A DNA stretch of 64,000 bases from Bacteroidales bacterium (GCA_023146135.1 JAGLCR010000007.1:1-64000); one strand, 5' to 3'. Shown: positions 24,661 through 34,178, counted from the stretch's first letter. The notes: generated from the letters alone by a model not told the origin. Numbers and translations: made by a program.

Positions 24661-26472
24661 ATGAATAAAACAAAAATATACGCTAGTAGCCTAACCGATT
24701 ATCAACGATGGGTAACCCGCGAAGTAAGGATTGGGAATTTGAAATTGGGCGGCAATAATCCCATTCGTTTGCAATCGATGTCGAGCGTGGACCCCATGGA
24801 TACGGCAAATAATGTGGCACAGGCAATTCGAATAATTGAAGCCGGTGGTGAGCTTGTTCGTTTTACAGCCCCTGCCATGCGCGATGCCAAAAATCTGGAA
24901 AACATCAGTACTGGAATTCGTGACGCTGGTTATGATACTCCTTTAGTGGCTGATATTCATTTCAATCCCAAGGCGGCCATGGTTTCGGCGGAGTATGTGG
25001 AGAAAATTCGCATCAATCCGGGTAATTTTGCTGAGCCAAAAGGAGGAAAGATAAATTATAGTAAAGAGGAATATACTGAGGCATTAGTTCAGATAGAGGG
25101 AGTTTTTGCTCAGCTGGTTGATTTTTGTAAAACAAAAAATCGGGCAATGCGTATTGGCTCCAATCATGGTTCACTTTCGCAGCGTATCATGGATCGTTAT
25201 GGCGATACCCCCGAAGGAATGGTGGAAGCTGCCATGGAATATTTACGCATGGCGGTACGAATGGATTACCTTGATATTGTGCTTTCAATGAAGGCGAGCA
25301 ATATTCGGGTTATGGTGCAAGCCTATCGACTATTGGTATATAAAATGCGCAATGAGGGAATGAATTTTCCAATACATCTTGGTGTAACCGAAGCGGGTGA
25401 AGGCGAAGACGGAAGAATTAAATCAGCCGCAGGTATTGGGGCTTTATTGGAGGACGGGATTGGAGATACTATTCGTGTATCGCTTACCGAGGAACCTGAA
25501 TTTGAAATTCCAGTGGCAAAGATTATTGCAAATAGATATAGCAATAGAAAGCAAAATCACGGAATAAAAGCCATCGATCATAATCCATTACACCCATTTG
25601 AATACAATAAGCGAGTTAGTCGTGATGTTGTGGGTATTGGCGGCAAGAATGTCCCCATGGTGATGGAATACGATTATTATTTTGACAATACGTCCACCGA
25701 TAAACTCAAAATTATTGCTGCCAAAGACTGGAAGAATGACCAACAAGCTTATCCTTTATTCAATTTTAATGATTTTGCCAAAGCAAAAAATATATCCACA
25801 CAAGCAAACTTTATTAGCATGAGTATTGCTGATTTTGAAGGAGATTGGCAAAGCATTCTTTCCAAAAGCAAAAACAATGTTTTGGTTTTTGAAGCTCATT
25901 CTACACACAGTATGGCCGAGCACCGAAGGATGTTTATCGAGCTGATAAACAATAATATTGACCTGCCGGTAATCATCAAGAAATCCTATATAGGTTTATC
26001 AGAAGAGGAATTTCAAATATATGCTGCCGCAGACTTGGGAGCTTTATTTGTGGATGGCTTGGGCGATGGTTTATGGATTGAACACGACGAGCATATTCCT
26101 CGCCAAAGAATGATTGATACTGCTTTGGGTGTTTTGCAAGCAGCACGTAGTCGAATTACTAAAACCGATTATATTTCGTGTCCATCATGTGGCCGAACGC
26201 TTTATAATATTCAAGAAACCACAGCGCGTATTCGTGAGAAAACCGAGCATTTGGTGGGCTTGAAAATTGGTATAATGGGCTGTATTGTAAATGGCCCAGG
26301 CGAAATGGCCGATGCTGATTATGGTTATGTGGGGGCTGGTTTTAATAAGATTAACCTCTATAAAGGTAAGGAAGTAATGCACAAAGGTATTCCTGAGGAA
26401 AATGCTGTGGAGCGATTGATTGACTTAATTCGAGAACATGGCGATTGGGTAGATTCTAATAATCCGATATAG
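24661..26472 (+). CDS. ispG: 4-hydroxy-3-methylbut-2-enyl-diphosphate synthase IspG (long form)
   Basis: A 603-aa IspG (GcpE) of the non-mevalonate isoprenoid pathway, converting MEcPP to HMBPP with a [4Fe-4S] cluster. N-terminal TIM barrel begins RQVRIGN-like REVRIGNLKLGGNNPIRLQSM and carries VADIHFNP (about 93). An extra middle domain (about 290-490) makes it longer than the E. coli enzyme (372 aa); this three-domain architecture is known from plants, Chlamydiae and Bacteroidota. Cluster ligands: C507 and C510 in SCPSCGRT and C541 in GIMGCIVNGPGE, with the conserved Glu in NGPGE. It would depend on the SUF system encoded at 49-55 kb. GGGPS, which uses isoprenoids, is also in the window. Confidence 0.95.
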   Translation: MNKTKIYASSLTDYQRWVTREVRIGNLKLGGNNPIRLQSMSSVDPMDTANNVAQAIRIIEAGGELVRFTAPAMRDAKNLENISTGIRDAGYDTPLVADIHFNPKAAMVSAEYVEKIRINPGNFAEPKGGKINYSKEEYTEALVQIEGVFAQLVDFCKTKNRAMRIGSNHGSLSQRIMDRYGDTPEGMVEAAMEYLRMAVRMDYLDIVLSMKASNIRVMVQAYRLLVYKMRNEGMNFPIHLGVTEAGEGEDGRIKSAAGIGALLEDGIGDTIRVSLTEEPEFEIPVAKIIANRYSNRKQNHGIKAIDHNPLHPFEYNKRVSRDVVGIGGKNVPMVMEYDYYFDNTSTDKLKIIAAKDWKNDQQAYPLFNFNDFAKAKNISTQANFISMSIADFEGDWQSILSKSKNNVLVFEAHSTHSMAEHRRMFIELINNNIDLPVIIKKSYIGLSEEEFQIYAAADLGALFVDGLGDGLWIEHDEHIPRQRMIDTALGVLQAARSRITKTDYISCPSCGRTLYNIQETTARIREKTEHLVGLKIGIMGCIVNGPGEMADADYGYVGAGFNKINLYKGKEVMHKGIPEENAVERLIDLIREHGDWVDSNNPI

Positions 26473-26539
26473 GCCATCTACACAGCCCATATTATTTGAA
26501 GATATTATATACTCGATGACTGCTTAAATTAAAATATTC

Positions 26540-28810
26540 TTAAAAATTAATATCGTCAATACTATTTGCACCTCCGCTATTAGCTGGGTCTGCAGCACTT
26601 TCTTCATCAAGTTTCTTGCAATCGAGTTCAATATCAAACCCTGGAGGACGCTCAAAGTTTCCTTTCGAAATTTTTATTTTCTCATCAGCATATACTTTCT
26701 GCATATATAAGGCCCAAATAGGTAGTGCCATATTAGCCCCTTGACCAAGAGAGGTGCTTCTAAAGTGAACCGATCTGTCTTCTGCTCCAACCCATACACC
26801 CGTAACTAGGTCGGGTGTTAAACCCATAAACCATCCATCAGAGTTATTATCGGTAGTACCCGTTTTACCAGCCAAAGGATGATTCATATGATAACGGAAT
26901 CGTAAACGTCGACCAGTACCTAAATCCACCACGCCTTGCATTAGGCTTAACATAAGATAGGCTGTACTTTCGTCAAGCGCATCATTGGCTTCTGAAGAAA
27001 AGGTGGCAATTGTATTACCATTTTTATCTTCAATACGAGTCATAAGAATGGGCTTCTGAAACTGGCCTTTATTGGCAAAGGTAGCTAAGGCTCCTACCAT
27101 TTCATAAACAGAAAGGCTAGGTGTTCCTAAGCAAATTGCAGGAACAGCTTCAATATCACTTTTTACTCCCATTGCTCGAGCAGTAGAAATTACTTTTTCT
27201 GGCCCTACACGCTTAATCAGGTAAGCAGAAATAAAGTTAACCGAATTGGCCAAAGCCCATTTTAGAGTAACCATTTCGCCTTCTTTATCATCATCCGAGT
27301 TTTTTGGAGTGTAGTCAGCTTGTCCGTCGGGCATTTGGAAAGTAACAGGCACATTAGGAACCTTGGTACAAGGAGTATAGCCAAGCTCTTGCATTGCAGA
27401 TGCATATACAAATGGCTTAAATGTAGAGCCCACTTGGCGTTTACCTACCATCACATGATCATATTGAAAATGCGTATAATTAATTCCTCCAACATAGGCA
27501 CGAACATAACCCGTATGGGGTTCAACAGACATCATTCCCACTTGCAAAAAATATTTATAATATAAAACGCTGTCCATTGGAGTTAGTGTTGTATCAATAT
27601 CACCACTCCAGCTAAATACTCGCATCTCAACAGGAGTGTTAAAATTCTGAAGGATAGAATCGGCATCTACGCCCCTGTGGTTAAGCCAGTAATAACGACT
27701 TGAACGCTTCATTCCTGAAGTCATAATACTTTCATATTCTTTATTTGAAAGTCGATAAAATGGAGGATGCTTAAATCGTCTATTTTTCCAATGCTTAAAA
27801 AAGGCAGGTTGTAATTCTTTACCTAAATGCTCCGTTACAGCCTCTTCTGCGTGAGCTTGCATTTGGCTATTTATTGTAGTATAAATTTTCAAGCCATCAC
27901 GATACAAATTATAAGGCTCACCATCTGCTTTATAATGAGTTTTACACCAGCTCTTTAAATCACCACGTAAATGCTCTCTAAAATATGTTGCTAAACCCAG
28001 TTTATGATCTTGTCGTTGATAATTGCTCATGTCTATGGGTAGTGCATTTAGAGAATCATATGCCGATGGTGTTAAAAAATTATATTTTTTCATTTGCGAA
28101 AAAACTACCGAGCGACGACGCAATGCATTATTTGGATTACGCACAGGGTTATAATAAGTTGGAGCTTTAAGCATACCAACCAAAATAGCAGCTTCTTCCA
28201 TGCCTAATTCTGCAGGAGATTTTGAGAAATAAGTCTTTGCAGCAGTTTTAATTCCAAAAGTATTGCTACCGAAAGTTACAATGTTTAAGTACATCGCCAT
28301 TATTTCATTTTTGGTGTAATTATACTCCAATTGGGTGGCAATAACCCACTCCTGAAATTTTCGTAAAACCATCTTTGGCTTTGAAAGCCTCTCTCCTCGA
28401 GGAAACATATTTTTTGCCAATTGCTGAGTAATTGTGGAACCTCCACCTGCACGTCTTCCGGTAACAACACCTTTTACAACGCGCATTAAGGCTCTTATAT
28501 CCACTCCTGCATGCTCATAAAAACGTATGTCTTCGGTGGCCAATAAAGCATGAACCATATTTGGTGAAATTTCGTCGTAACTCACCGTTGAGCGGTCTTC
28601 AATATAGTATTTTCCAAGCAAAACCTGATCGGCAGAATATACTTCTGACGCTAAGTTTGTTTTTGGATTTTCTAGCTCCTCAAGGGTGGGCATTTCTCCT
28701 AGCCATCCCTTAGATATAGCATAAAAGAATAAGGCGAGTAGCATAATTCCAACAACAAAAGAAAGCCATAAAAATTTTATTATCCGAGAAGTGCTTATTC
28801 TTTTTTCCAT
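26540..28810 (-). CDS. mrcA: penicillin-binding protein 1A (bifunctional transglycosylase-transpeptidase)
   Basis: A 756-aa class A PBP. One N-terminal membrane segment (about 9-30), the GT51 domain with EDIRFYEHAGVDIRAL (about 93) and GGGSTITQQLAKNMFPRGE (about 122), then the transpeptidase domain with SxxK in GSTFKPFVYAS (about 460), SVN (about 527) and KTGTTDNNSDGWFMG (about 650). It polymerises and crosslinks peptidoglycan at the inner membrane. It is the third gene of ricT-gldH-mrcA, with gaps of only 20-34 nt, so it is likely expressed from the ricT promoter. The short C-terminal Asp/Asn tail is unremarkable. Confidence 0.93.
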   Translation of the reverse strand: MEKRISTSRIIKFLWLSFVVGIMLLALFFYAISKGWLGEMPTLEELENPKTNLASEVYSADQVLLGKYYIEDRSTVSYDEISPNMVHALLATEDIRFYEHAGVDIRALMRVVKGVVTGRRAGGGSTITQQLAKNMFPRGERLSKPKMVLRKFQEWVIATQLEYNYTKNEIMAMYLNIVTFGSNTFGIKTAAKTYFSKSPAELGMEEAAILVGMLKAPTYYNPVRNPNNALRRRSVVFSQMKKYNFLTPSAYDSLNALPIDMSNYQRQDHKLGLATYFREHLRGDLKSWCKTHYKADGEPYNLYRDGLKIYTTINSQMQAHAEEAVTEHLGKELQPAFFKHWKNRRFKHPPFYRLSNKEYESIMTSGMKRSSRYYWLNHRGVDADSILQNFNTPVEMRVFSWSGDIDTTLTPMDSVLYYKYFLQVGMMSVEPHTGYVRAYVGGINYTHFQYDHVMVGKRQVGSTFKPFVYASAMQELGYTPCTKVPNVPVTFQMPDGQADYTPKNSDDDKEGEMVTLKWALANSVNFISAYLIKRVGPEKVISTARAMGVKSDIEAVPAICLGTPSLSVYEMVGALATFANKGQFQKPILMTRIEDKNGNTIATFSSEANDALDESTAYLMLSLMQGVVDLGTGRRLRFRYHMNHPLAGKTGTTDNNSDGWFMGLTPDLVTGVWVGAEDRSVHFRSTSLGQGANMALPIWALYMQKVYADEKIKISKGNFERPPGFDIELDCKKLDEESAADPANSGGANSIDDINF

Positions 28811-28844
28811 GCTTATTCTGCTTTATATTATATTTACCAAAGCC

Positions 28845-29318
28845 TTATTCTGCGCGTTCAATCCTTATCCCTAGGGCATCAATACCATCGAGAATAGAGT
28901 CGCGCATAGCCATTTCAAATTCCATTCGATAATTTCCCGTCATAGGAAAACGCATATTCTTTTTGAAAGGAATCATATTCTCACGATATTTCCCAAAACC
29001 ACTTCCTAACCATTCGCCTTTGATATTAGCCACAAAACACTCCAATGTGTCAATGGAGTAACGTTGGTTTGGATAGATTGTTTTGATGAAGAAATATACA
29101 TTTGCGTAGTTATAATCCGTAGTATTACGAATATTAATATAAAAATCAATGGGCATAATACTATCTTGGATATTATACTCGAAAACCACTTTGGCATCTT
29201 TCGTCCAAGCATCACCCACATCATGGCTTAAATCAACGATGGTTTCTTTGCCACATGAAGATAGTAGAATCGCCAAAAACATCGCTACGACACTAATAAT
29301 ACTTGATTGTTTATGCAT
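28845..29318 (-). CDS. gldH: gliding motility lipoprotein GldH
   Basis: A 157-aa lipoprotein with lipobox LLSSC (Cys about 22) and the GldH-type body: DAWTKDAKVVFEYNIQD, NIRNTTDYNYANVYFFI, LGSGFGKYRENMIPF and the ending DGIDALGIRIERAE. GldH is needed for gliding in flavobacteria and is found in non-gliding Bacteroidota too; it is tied to T9SS-linked motility and surface functions. It stands between ricT and mrcA in the arrangement typical for the phylum. Confidence 0.88.
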   Translation of the reverse strand: MHKQSSIISVVAMFLAILLSSCGKETIVDLSHDVGDAWTKDAKVVFEYNIQDSIMPIDFYINIRNTTDYNYANVYFFIKTIYPNQRYSIDTLECFVANIKGEWLGSGFGKYRENMIPFKKNMRFPMTGNYRMEFEMAMRDSILDGIDALGIRIERAE

Positions 29319-29338
29319 ATAAATTATCCTAAATCTAT

Positions 29339-30685
29339 TTAAGCCTCTTTGTTTTTATCTTTATTCTTTCGCCAATTACGATTTTTTCCACTAGACTTGT
29401 CATTGCCCTGCTTCTTAGCTCCACTATCAACAGTTTGCTTAGATTTTGGGGTTTTAGTATTCGATTTTTCAGGAGCCTTTTTACTCTTTGAATTCGAAGA
29501 GTTGGCATTGTTTTGTGGCCGCTTATTCCGAGAATTACGATTATTGTTTTTATTAGTGCGTTTATTCTTTTTGTTTTTTGTTTTAGTCAACTTATCAAAA
29601 CGCGTCAGATCATCTTGTCCTATTACATCATCAAATGAAGGCCCTGTTTCTTCGATTTTTTCCGTAAAATCTTCCAATGATTCGGGCAGTTCACCCTTGG
29701 CATTCATTGCCTGTATTTCTTTTACCTTATCTATTTGAAGGCCAATAAAGCTACCAAACTGATCGGCATAGGAATACCACATCATTCCTTTTAGCACATC
29801 CATTTTAAGATAATAGGCTTCTCCTTCTGATGTTTTAAGGCGCTTGCGCGTATCAGGAAATTCCTTAAGAGCTTCTTGATATTGATCAACTTCAAAATTC
29901 AAACAACACTTTAGCTTTCCACATTGGCCAGCTAATTTTTGAGGGTTTAAGGATAACTGTTGTGTTCGTGCAGCAGAGGTTGAAACCGATTTAAAATCAG
30001 TGAGCCATGAGGAACAACATAGTTCGCGTCCACATGGGCCAATTCCACCAAGACGGCTTGATTCTTGGCGCACGCCAATCTGTTTCATCTCAATTCGAAC
30101 GGTAAATCTATCAGCCAAAACACGAATCAATAATCTGAAATCTACACGCTCTTCAGCGGTATAATAGAATATTGCCTTGGTATTATCACCTTGATACTCC
30201 ACGTCGTTAATCTTCATGTTCAGGCCTTGCTCCATCACAATACGGCGTGCCGAAATCATAGTACTTACTTCTTTTGAAGTGGCACTAATCCATTTTTCTA
30301 TATCCGTTGTTCGAGATTTACGATAAACTTTTTTGATGGCCTCAGATTTGGGGTCCACCTTTTTTTTACGCATTTGTAAACGTACAATTTCACCCGTAAG
30401 CGAAACAATACCAATATCATGTCCAGGAGAGGCTTCTACAGCTACTATATCTCCTCTTTTTACTTTTATATCCTCAGTGATACGAAAAAACTCTTTTCTA
30501 CTATTTTTAAACCTTACTTCGATACAATCAAATTGACGTTTATCGTCTACTAAATTTATATCGGCTAACCAATCGTAGGCATCCAGTTTACAGCATGAGT
30601 GCTGATTTATATTTTCGTTCTTCTGAGAGGCATCAGGGATACTACAGCATCCTCTTGATTTTAAGCCTTCTAAATCAGAATACAT
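29339..30685 (-). CDS. ricT: RicT/YaaT-family protein with PSP1 domain
   Basis: A 448-aa PSP1-domain protein. Cysteine pairs are visible at CCSIPD and HSCCKLD in the N-terminus and, within PSP1, at GGIGPCGRELCCSSWL (about 215-230) and GQCGKLKCCLNFE (about 250-262). In Bacillus YaaT such cysteines bind Fe-S clusters in the RicAFT complex, which acts in RNA processing and signalling. The last ~95 residues are a Lys/Asn/Ser-rich, probably disordered tail (many KNKKNKR and NSRNKR runs) that is not part of the domain. First gene of the ricT-gldH-mrcA operon. Fe-S binding is known for the family, not shown here. Confidence 0.85.
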   Translation of the reverse strand: MYSDLEGLKSRGCCSIPDASQKNENINQHSCCKLDAYDWLADINLVDDKRQFDCIEVRFKNSRKEFFRITEDIKVKRGDIVAVEASPGHDIGIVSLTGEIVRLQMRKKKVDPKSEAIKKVYRKSRTTDIEKWISATSKEVSTMISARRIVMEQGLNMKINDVEYQGDNTKAIFYYTAEERVDFRLLIRVLADRFTVRIEMKQIGVRQESSRLGGIGPCGRELCCSSWLTDFKSVSTSAARTQQLSLNPQKLAGQCGKLKCCLNFEVDQYQEALKEFPDTRKRLKTSEGEAYYLKMDVLKGMMWYSYADQFGSFIGLQIDKVKEIQAMNAKGELPESLEDFTEKIEETGPSFDDVIGQDDLTRFDKLTKTKNKKNKRTNKNNNRNSRNKRPQNNANSSNSKSKKAPEKSNTKTPKSKQTVDSGAKKQGNDKSSGKNRNWRKNKDKNKEA

Positions 30686-30747
30686 TTATTCAGTTTTGGT
30701 TTATATATTGATCCGCCCATATTTCAGAGCGTACTTTATGTAATTGA

Positions 30748-30755
30748 CAAAGGTA
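30748..30755 (-). promoter_or_regulatory. -7 box for the ricT-gldH-mrcA operon
   Basis: Minus strand TACCTTTG lies 62 nt before the ricT ATG in the 242-bp divergent spacer. No clear -33 element. The rest of the spacer shows no gene. Confidence 0.4.
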
Positions 30756-30927
30756 ATGAAATTTTGAAATGAAGGGAGAACGGAATTGTTTTGTTCGAAA
30801 AATGTAAATTTAGTACAATTGCATGATATTTATGCTAAGCTTGTTCGACTAAAAGAATTTTACTAAAATTTTTAGCCCTAGCGCAAGTAAAATAAATTAG
30901 CTGTGTCTATTTAAAAAATCGCAAGAG

Positions 30928-31362
30928 ATGAATTGTAAAGAAATAGATAATAATATTTGGGAATATATCGAGGGGTCGCTTGATGAAAGCACGAAAGAAA
31001 ATTTTATCAAGCACTTTGAAAATTGTACTCAATGTGCTGCTGCAGAAAAAGGAATGCGTGCAAGTATGACTATGATTGATCAAACAAAAAAAACGAAAGC
31101 TGACCCTTTCTTTTTTGCTCGCCTCGAAGCCCGAATGGAAAGAGAAAATCAACATAAAATTCCTAAGAAGTCCTTTGCTGTTCGTTATGCTATGGCTGCT
31201 TCCATTGCTTTTATCGGAATTATTGGAGGAAGTATTTTTGGAAGCTATTCCGCCGAACAGTTAAGTTCCAATTTTGATGAAAAAGCAAATATTGAACAAA
31301 GTGATGATTATGGATTTGAGCTTGCTGATAATAGTTTTGACCTAATAAAAGATTTTGAATAA
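30928..31362 (+). CDS. anti-sigma-factor-like membrane protein with zinc-finger (ZAS) motif
   Basis: A 144-aa protein with an N-terminal zinc-binding anti-sigma domain: MNCKEI and the HxxxCxxC motif HFENCTQC (about residues 30-37). One membrane segment follows (VRYAMAASIAFIGIIGGSIFGSY, about 86-108) and a short acidic outer part. ZAS anti-sigma factors hold ECF sigma factors at the membrane until a signal releases them. Unusually, there is no ECF sigma gene before it: the spacer upstream is non-coding and the next gene is divergent ricT. It overlaps the next gene (TAATG), forming an operon with two Spy/CpxP-like proteins. Confidence 0.78.
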   Translation: MNCKEIDNNIWEYIEGSLDESTKENFIKHFENCTQCAAAEKGMRASMTMIDQTKKTKADPFFFARLEARMERENQHKIPKKSFAVRYAMAASIAFIGIIGGSIFGSYSAEQLSSNFDEKANIEQSDDYGFELADNSFDLIKDFE

Positions 31363-31871
31363 TGAGTTATTTTAAAAATAAGAGTTTTTGGTTTTGGGGA
31401 TTTATGATTCTCCTTTTAATAAATATTTCGGTGGTAGGCTCGATGAGTTATGTGATGTATAATATTCATAAGCACGATAATTATACAGCTTTTCATCATA
31501 AAATGATAAAACAAGGAAAGCCTTCTTACCATAATAGAAACACAATGCCATTGGTAAAAACGTTGAACTTAAATAAGGAGCAACGACAAGAGTTTAGGCT
31601 TATTCGAAAAGAGCATATTATGCGGGTGAAAAGCTTGAAGAAACAACTATTTACAACTCAACATCAGCTGTTTGAAGAGGCAGGGAAAAACGCTGTAGAC
31701 AGTGTTTTGATGAACGAGTATAGAACAAAAATGATGACTTTGCAAGGAGATATTGCTGATGAATCGATACAGTTTTTAGGAGAAATGAAACAGCAATTAA
31801 CTCCAGAGCAACAAGAATTAATGAAACAATATTTTCAAGATAAATACAGTAAAAATAAGAATGTACAATAA
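31362..31871 (+). CDS. membrane-anchored Spy/CpxP-like protein
   Basis: A 169-aa protein: N-terminal membrane anchor (FWFWGFMILLLINISVVGSMSYV, about 9-32), then a helical, basic and His/Met-rich periplasmic part. LNLNKEQRQEFRLIRKEHI and QQLTPEQQELMKQYF resemble the LTxxQ repeats of the Spy/CpxP/ZraP family, periplasmic chaperones or metal and envelope-stress sensors. It may act as the sensing partner for the anti-sigma-like protein, which it overlaps by 1-2 nt. Divergent from textbook CpxP, so the family call is moderate. Confidence 0.7.
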   Translation: MSYFKNKSFWFWGFMILLLINISVVGSMSYVMYNIHKHDNYTAFHHKMIKQGKPSYHNRNTMPLVKTLNLNKEQRQEFRLIRKEHIMRVKSLKKQLFTTQHQLFEEAGKNAVDSVLMNEYRTKMMTLQGDIADESIQFLGEMKQQLTPEQQELMKQYFQDKYSKNKNVQ

Positions 31872-31891
31872 CAATTTTAAATAGAGAAATT

Positions 31892-32413
31892 ATGAAGAAA
31901 ACACTTTTAAGTCGCAGCTTACTAATCATCATGATGATTGCTGCAATGGGTATGACAACTGCCGTATGGGCACAAGGACAAGGAAATGGCAAAGGATATG
32001 GCCATGGTCAAAAACAGGGTCAGGGAATGAAAAAGGGTGACCCTGCCATGCATATGAAAATGATGATTCCAGATTTGACAGTTGAGCAAGCTGAAAAGAT
32101 TAAAAGCTTACGATTGGAGATGATGAAAAAAATTAATCCCTTGAAAGCTCAAATAAAAGAGAAAAGAGCTCACCTAAACACATTGTCAATTGTTGAAAAG
32201 CCAGATATGAAGGCAATTAATAAAACAATTGATGAAATAGGTGCTTTACGTATTGAGATGATGAAAATTCATGCACAAATGCGTCAAGATGTTCGAGCTG
32301 TATTAACAGAGGATCAGCGAGTGATTTTTGACAGTAAAGCTGGTCGTATGATGGGCAAAGGAATGAAAGGGCATGGATATCATGGCTCAAGAGGCCCTGG
32401 TGAATGCAGATAG
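31892..32413 (+). CDS. Spy/CpxP (LTxxQ) family periplasmic protein
   Basis: A 173-aa protein with a signal peptide (about 1-29, ending VWAQ), a Gly/His/Lys-rich linker and a helical domain with LTVEQAEKIKSLRLEM (about 60-75) and VLTEDQRVIFDSK (about 130-142), the two LTxxQ-type motifs. It ends with a Gly/His/Met-rich tail (GHGYHGSRG). The tail and linker could bind Ni, Cu or Zn as in ZraP/CnrX-like proteins. Third gene of the anti-sigma module, 20 nt after the previous stop and followed by a strong terminator that closes the unit. Confidence 0.8.
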   Translation: MKKTLLSRSLLIIMMIAAMGMTTAVWAQGQGNGKGYGHGQKQGQGMKKGDPAMHMKMMIPDLTVEQAEKIKSLRLEMMKKINPLKAQIKEKRAHLNTLSIVEKPDMKAINKTIDEIGALRIEMMKIHAQMRQDVRAVLTEDQRVIFDSKAGRMMGKGMKGHGYHGSRGPGECR

Positions 32414-32432
32414 AATAATTTGTTTTTCAAGT

Positions 32433-32470
32433 AAAAACCCTCAAACAGGTAATCTGTTTGAGGGTTTTTT
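32433..32470 (+). terminator. terminator of the anti-sigma/Spy-like operon
   Basis: Stem AAAAACCCTCAAACAG / CTGTTTGAGGGTTTTTT with a GTAAT loop, ending in a T-run. It lies 20 nt after the stop. Confidence 0.88.
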
Positions 32471-32504
32471 ATATTTTTGAAAATTCAAAATATAAAGATA
32501 CACT

Positions 32505-34121
32505 ATGCTTAAAAAAGTACCCCATACTTATGTTATTGTTTTTGCCATATTGGTATTAGCAGCTATTACTACTTGGTTTGTACCCGGTGGCGAATACGAA
32601 CGCCAAACAGTTGTTGTAGATGGCACTTCACGAACAGTTATTGTGGACCATTCATTTCATTATGTGGATAATAGCCCGCAAACATGGCAAATATTTTCCG
32701 CTTTTTTCGAAGGTTTTGTGGATAAAGCCGATATCATTGTTTTTATTTTGATGATTGGCGGAGCCTTTTGGATTATGAATAAAAGCCGAGCTATCGATAT
32801 TGGGATTTATGCTTTTTTGGGATTTACCAAAAGAATTGAACATTGGAAAGCACTTAAGTTTTTGGGAGTTGATAATGTGATTTTGGTGTTAATCATGATT
32901 TTGTTTAGTGTGTTTGGGGCTGTCTTTGGCATGAGTGAAGAAACGATTGCCTTTATTATCATTCTAGTGCCATTGGCAATATCCATGGGCTATGACTCTA
33001 TTACGGGTGTAGCCATCGTATTTGTGGCGGCTGGACTTGGTTTTGCAGGAGCTATTTTAAACCCATTTACTATTGGTATTGCCCAAGGCCTCTCGGATAT
33101 TCCTCTTTTTTCGGGTATTGAATACCGTATTTTTAGTTGGTTTGTGATTAATATTGTGGGCTTTAGTTTTATTCTGGCTTATGCCAATCGCATCAAAAAA
33201 CACCCTGAGAAATCACCCGTATATCATATTGATGATTATTGGCGAAAACGCAATAACGAAGATGTGGAAGACGTGGAATATTATACTCCTAAAAGTGCGT
33301 GGCTTGTTTATTTTGCTACCCTACTAGCTTTGCTAAGCTATTCGTTTGATTTTAGTGGAGATAGTTGGGCATTTGCCATTACCAATATGAAAATTGGTAA
33401 TACCTCCTATCATCTAGCCATACTCCCTGTCTCAGCAATACTTTTTGCCATACTGGGATTTTTCTCACTTCGTAAATCAGTACATTTCTTTATATTAAAC
33501 CTCCTTTTATTTACTATTATATTTCTCATTGTGGGTGTAATGGGTTACAGCTGGTATGTAATGGAAATAGCCACATTGTTTTTTGTAATGGGTCTATTGT
33601 CTGGAATATCCATGAATTATTCAGCCGACAATATTGTAAAATACTTCCTTGATGGAGTAAAAGATATTCTTTCCGCTGCCATGATTGTGGGTTTGGCTGG
33701 AGGAATTATCATTATTCTACAAGAAGGAAAAGTAATTGATACCATTCTTCATAGCCTTGCTCAGTCGATGGATGGAATGGGGAAAATAGGATCTGTCGAA
33801 ACCATGTATTTAATACAGAATTTTATTAATATAATTATTCCATCGGGCTCAGCAAAAGCAGCACTTACCATGCCTATAATGGCGCCCTTTTCTGATGTGA
33901 TTGGTATTTCTAGACAAGCAACGGTGATGGCTTTTCAGTTTGGTGATGGATTTACAAATATGCTTACTCCTACTTCGGGCGTGTTGATTGGTGTTTTGGG
34001 CGTAGCTCGTATTCCCTATGATATATGGGCAAAGTGGATTTTCAAATTAATAATTGGCTTAATTATTCTGGGAGGATTATTGCTAATTCCTACGGTATTA
34101 ATGGAATTGAATGGTTTTTAG
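32505..34121 (+). CDS. YfcC/DcuC-family membrane transporter (C4-dicarboxylate or arginine/ornithine type)
   Basis: A 538-aa polytopic protein with about 12-13 hydrophobic segments. Family marks of the YfcC branch include ITTWFVPGGEYERQ near the N-terminus, FGMSEETIAFIIILVPLAI (about 145-163) and the ending region FINIIIPSGSAKAALTMPIMAPFSDVIGI (about 440-468) with GDGFTNMLTPTSGVLIG. YfcC relatives have been assigned to C4-dicarboxylate or basic amino-acid antiport, so the substrate is uncertain. It has no operon partner: a terminator precedes it and a new promoter follows. Confidence 0.85.
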   Translation: MLKKVPHTYVIVFAILVLAAITTWFVPGGEYERQTVVVDGTSRTVIVDHSFHYVDNSPQTWQIFSAFFEGFVDKADIIVFILMIGGAFWIMNKSRAIDIGIYAFLGFTKRIEHWKALKFLGVDNVILVLIMILFSVFGAVFGMSEETIAFIIILVPLAISMGYDSITGVAIVFVAAGLGFAGAILNPFTIGIAQGLSDIPLFSGIEYRIFSWFVINIVGFSFILAYANRIKKHPEKSPVYHIDDYWRKRNNEDVEDVEYYTPKSAWLVYFATLLALLSYSFDFSGDSWAFAITNMKIGNTSYHLAILPVSAILFAILGFFSLRKSVHFFILNLLLFTIIFLIVGVMGYSWYVMEIATLFFVMGLLSGISMNYSADNIVKYFLDGVKDILSAAMIVGLAGGIIIILQEGKVIDTILHSLAQSMDGMGKIGSVETMYLIQNFINIIIPSGSAKAALTMPIMAPFSDVIGISRQATVMAFQFGDGFTNMLTPTSGVLIGVLGVARIPYDIWAKWIFKLIIGLIILGGLLLIPTVLMELNGF

Positions 34122-34152
34122 AATAAAACATGCGCTCCTATACAAGAATTCG

Positions 34153-34160
34153 TATTTTTG
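34153..34160 (+). promoter_or_regulatory. -7 box that decides the start of the Ig-like lipoprotein
   Basis: TATTTTTG lies 18 nt before the ATG at 34179. The longer ORF's start at 34158 falls inside this box, so it cannot be the translated start if the box is used. Confidence 0.45.
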
Positions 34161-34178
34161 CGTTTAGCAAATAAGATT

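Noticed and set aside
29349-29738. 129-aa ORF on the plus strand over the ricT 3' end
   Set aside because: It is the antisense shadow of the Lys/Asn-rich tail, giving a Phe/Leu-rich translation with no signal.
30686-30927. A missing ECF sigma gene before the anti-sigma-like gene
   Set aside because: All frames in the spacer are short and unlike sigma factors; nothing was found.
34158-34178. Upstream start of the Ig-like lipoprotein
   Set aside because: It falls inside a -7 box, and the next ATG gives a proper lipoprotein signal.
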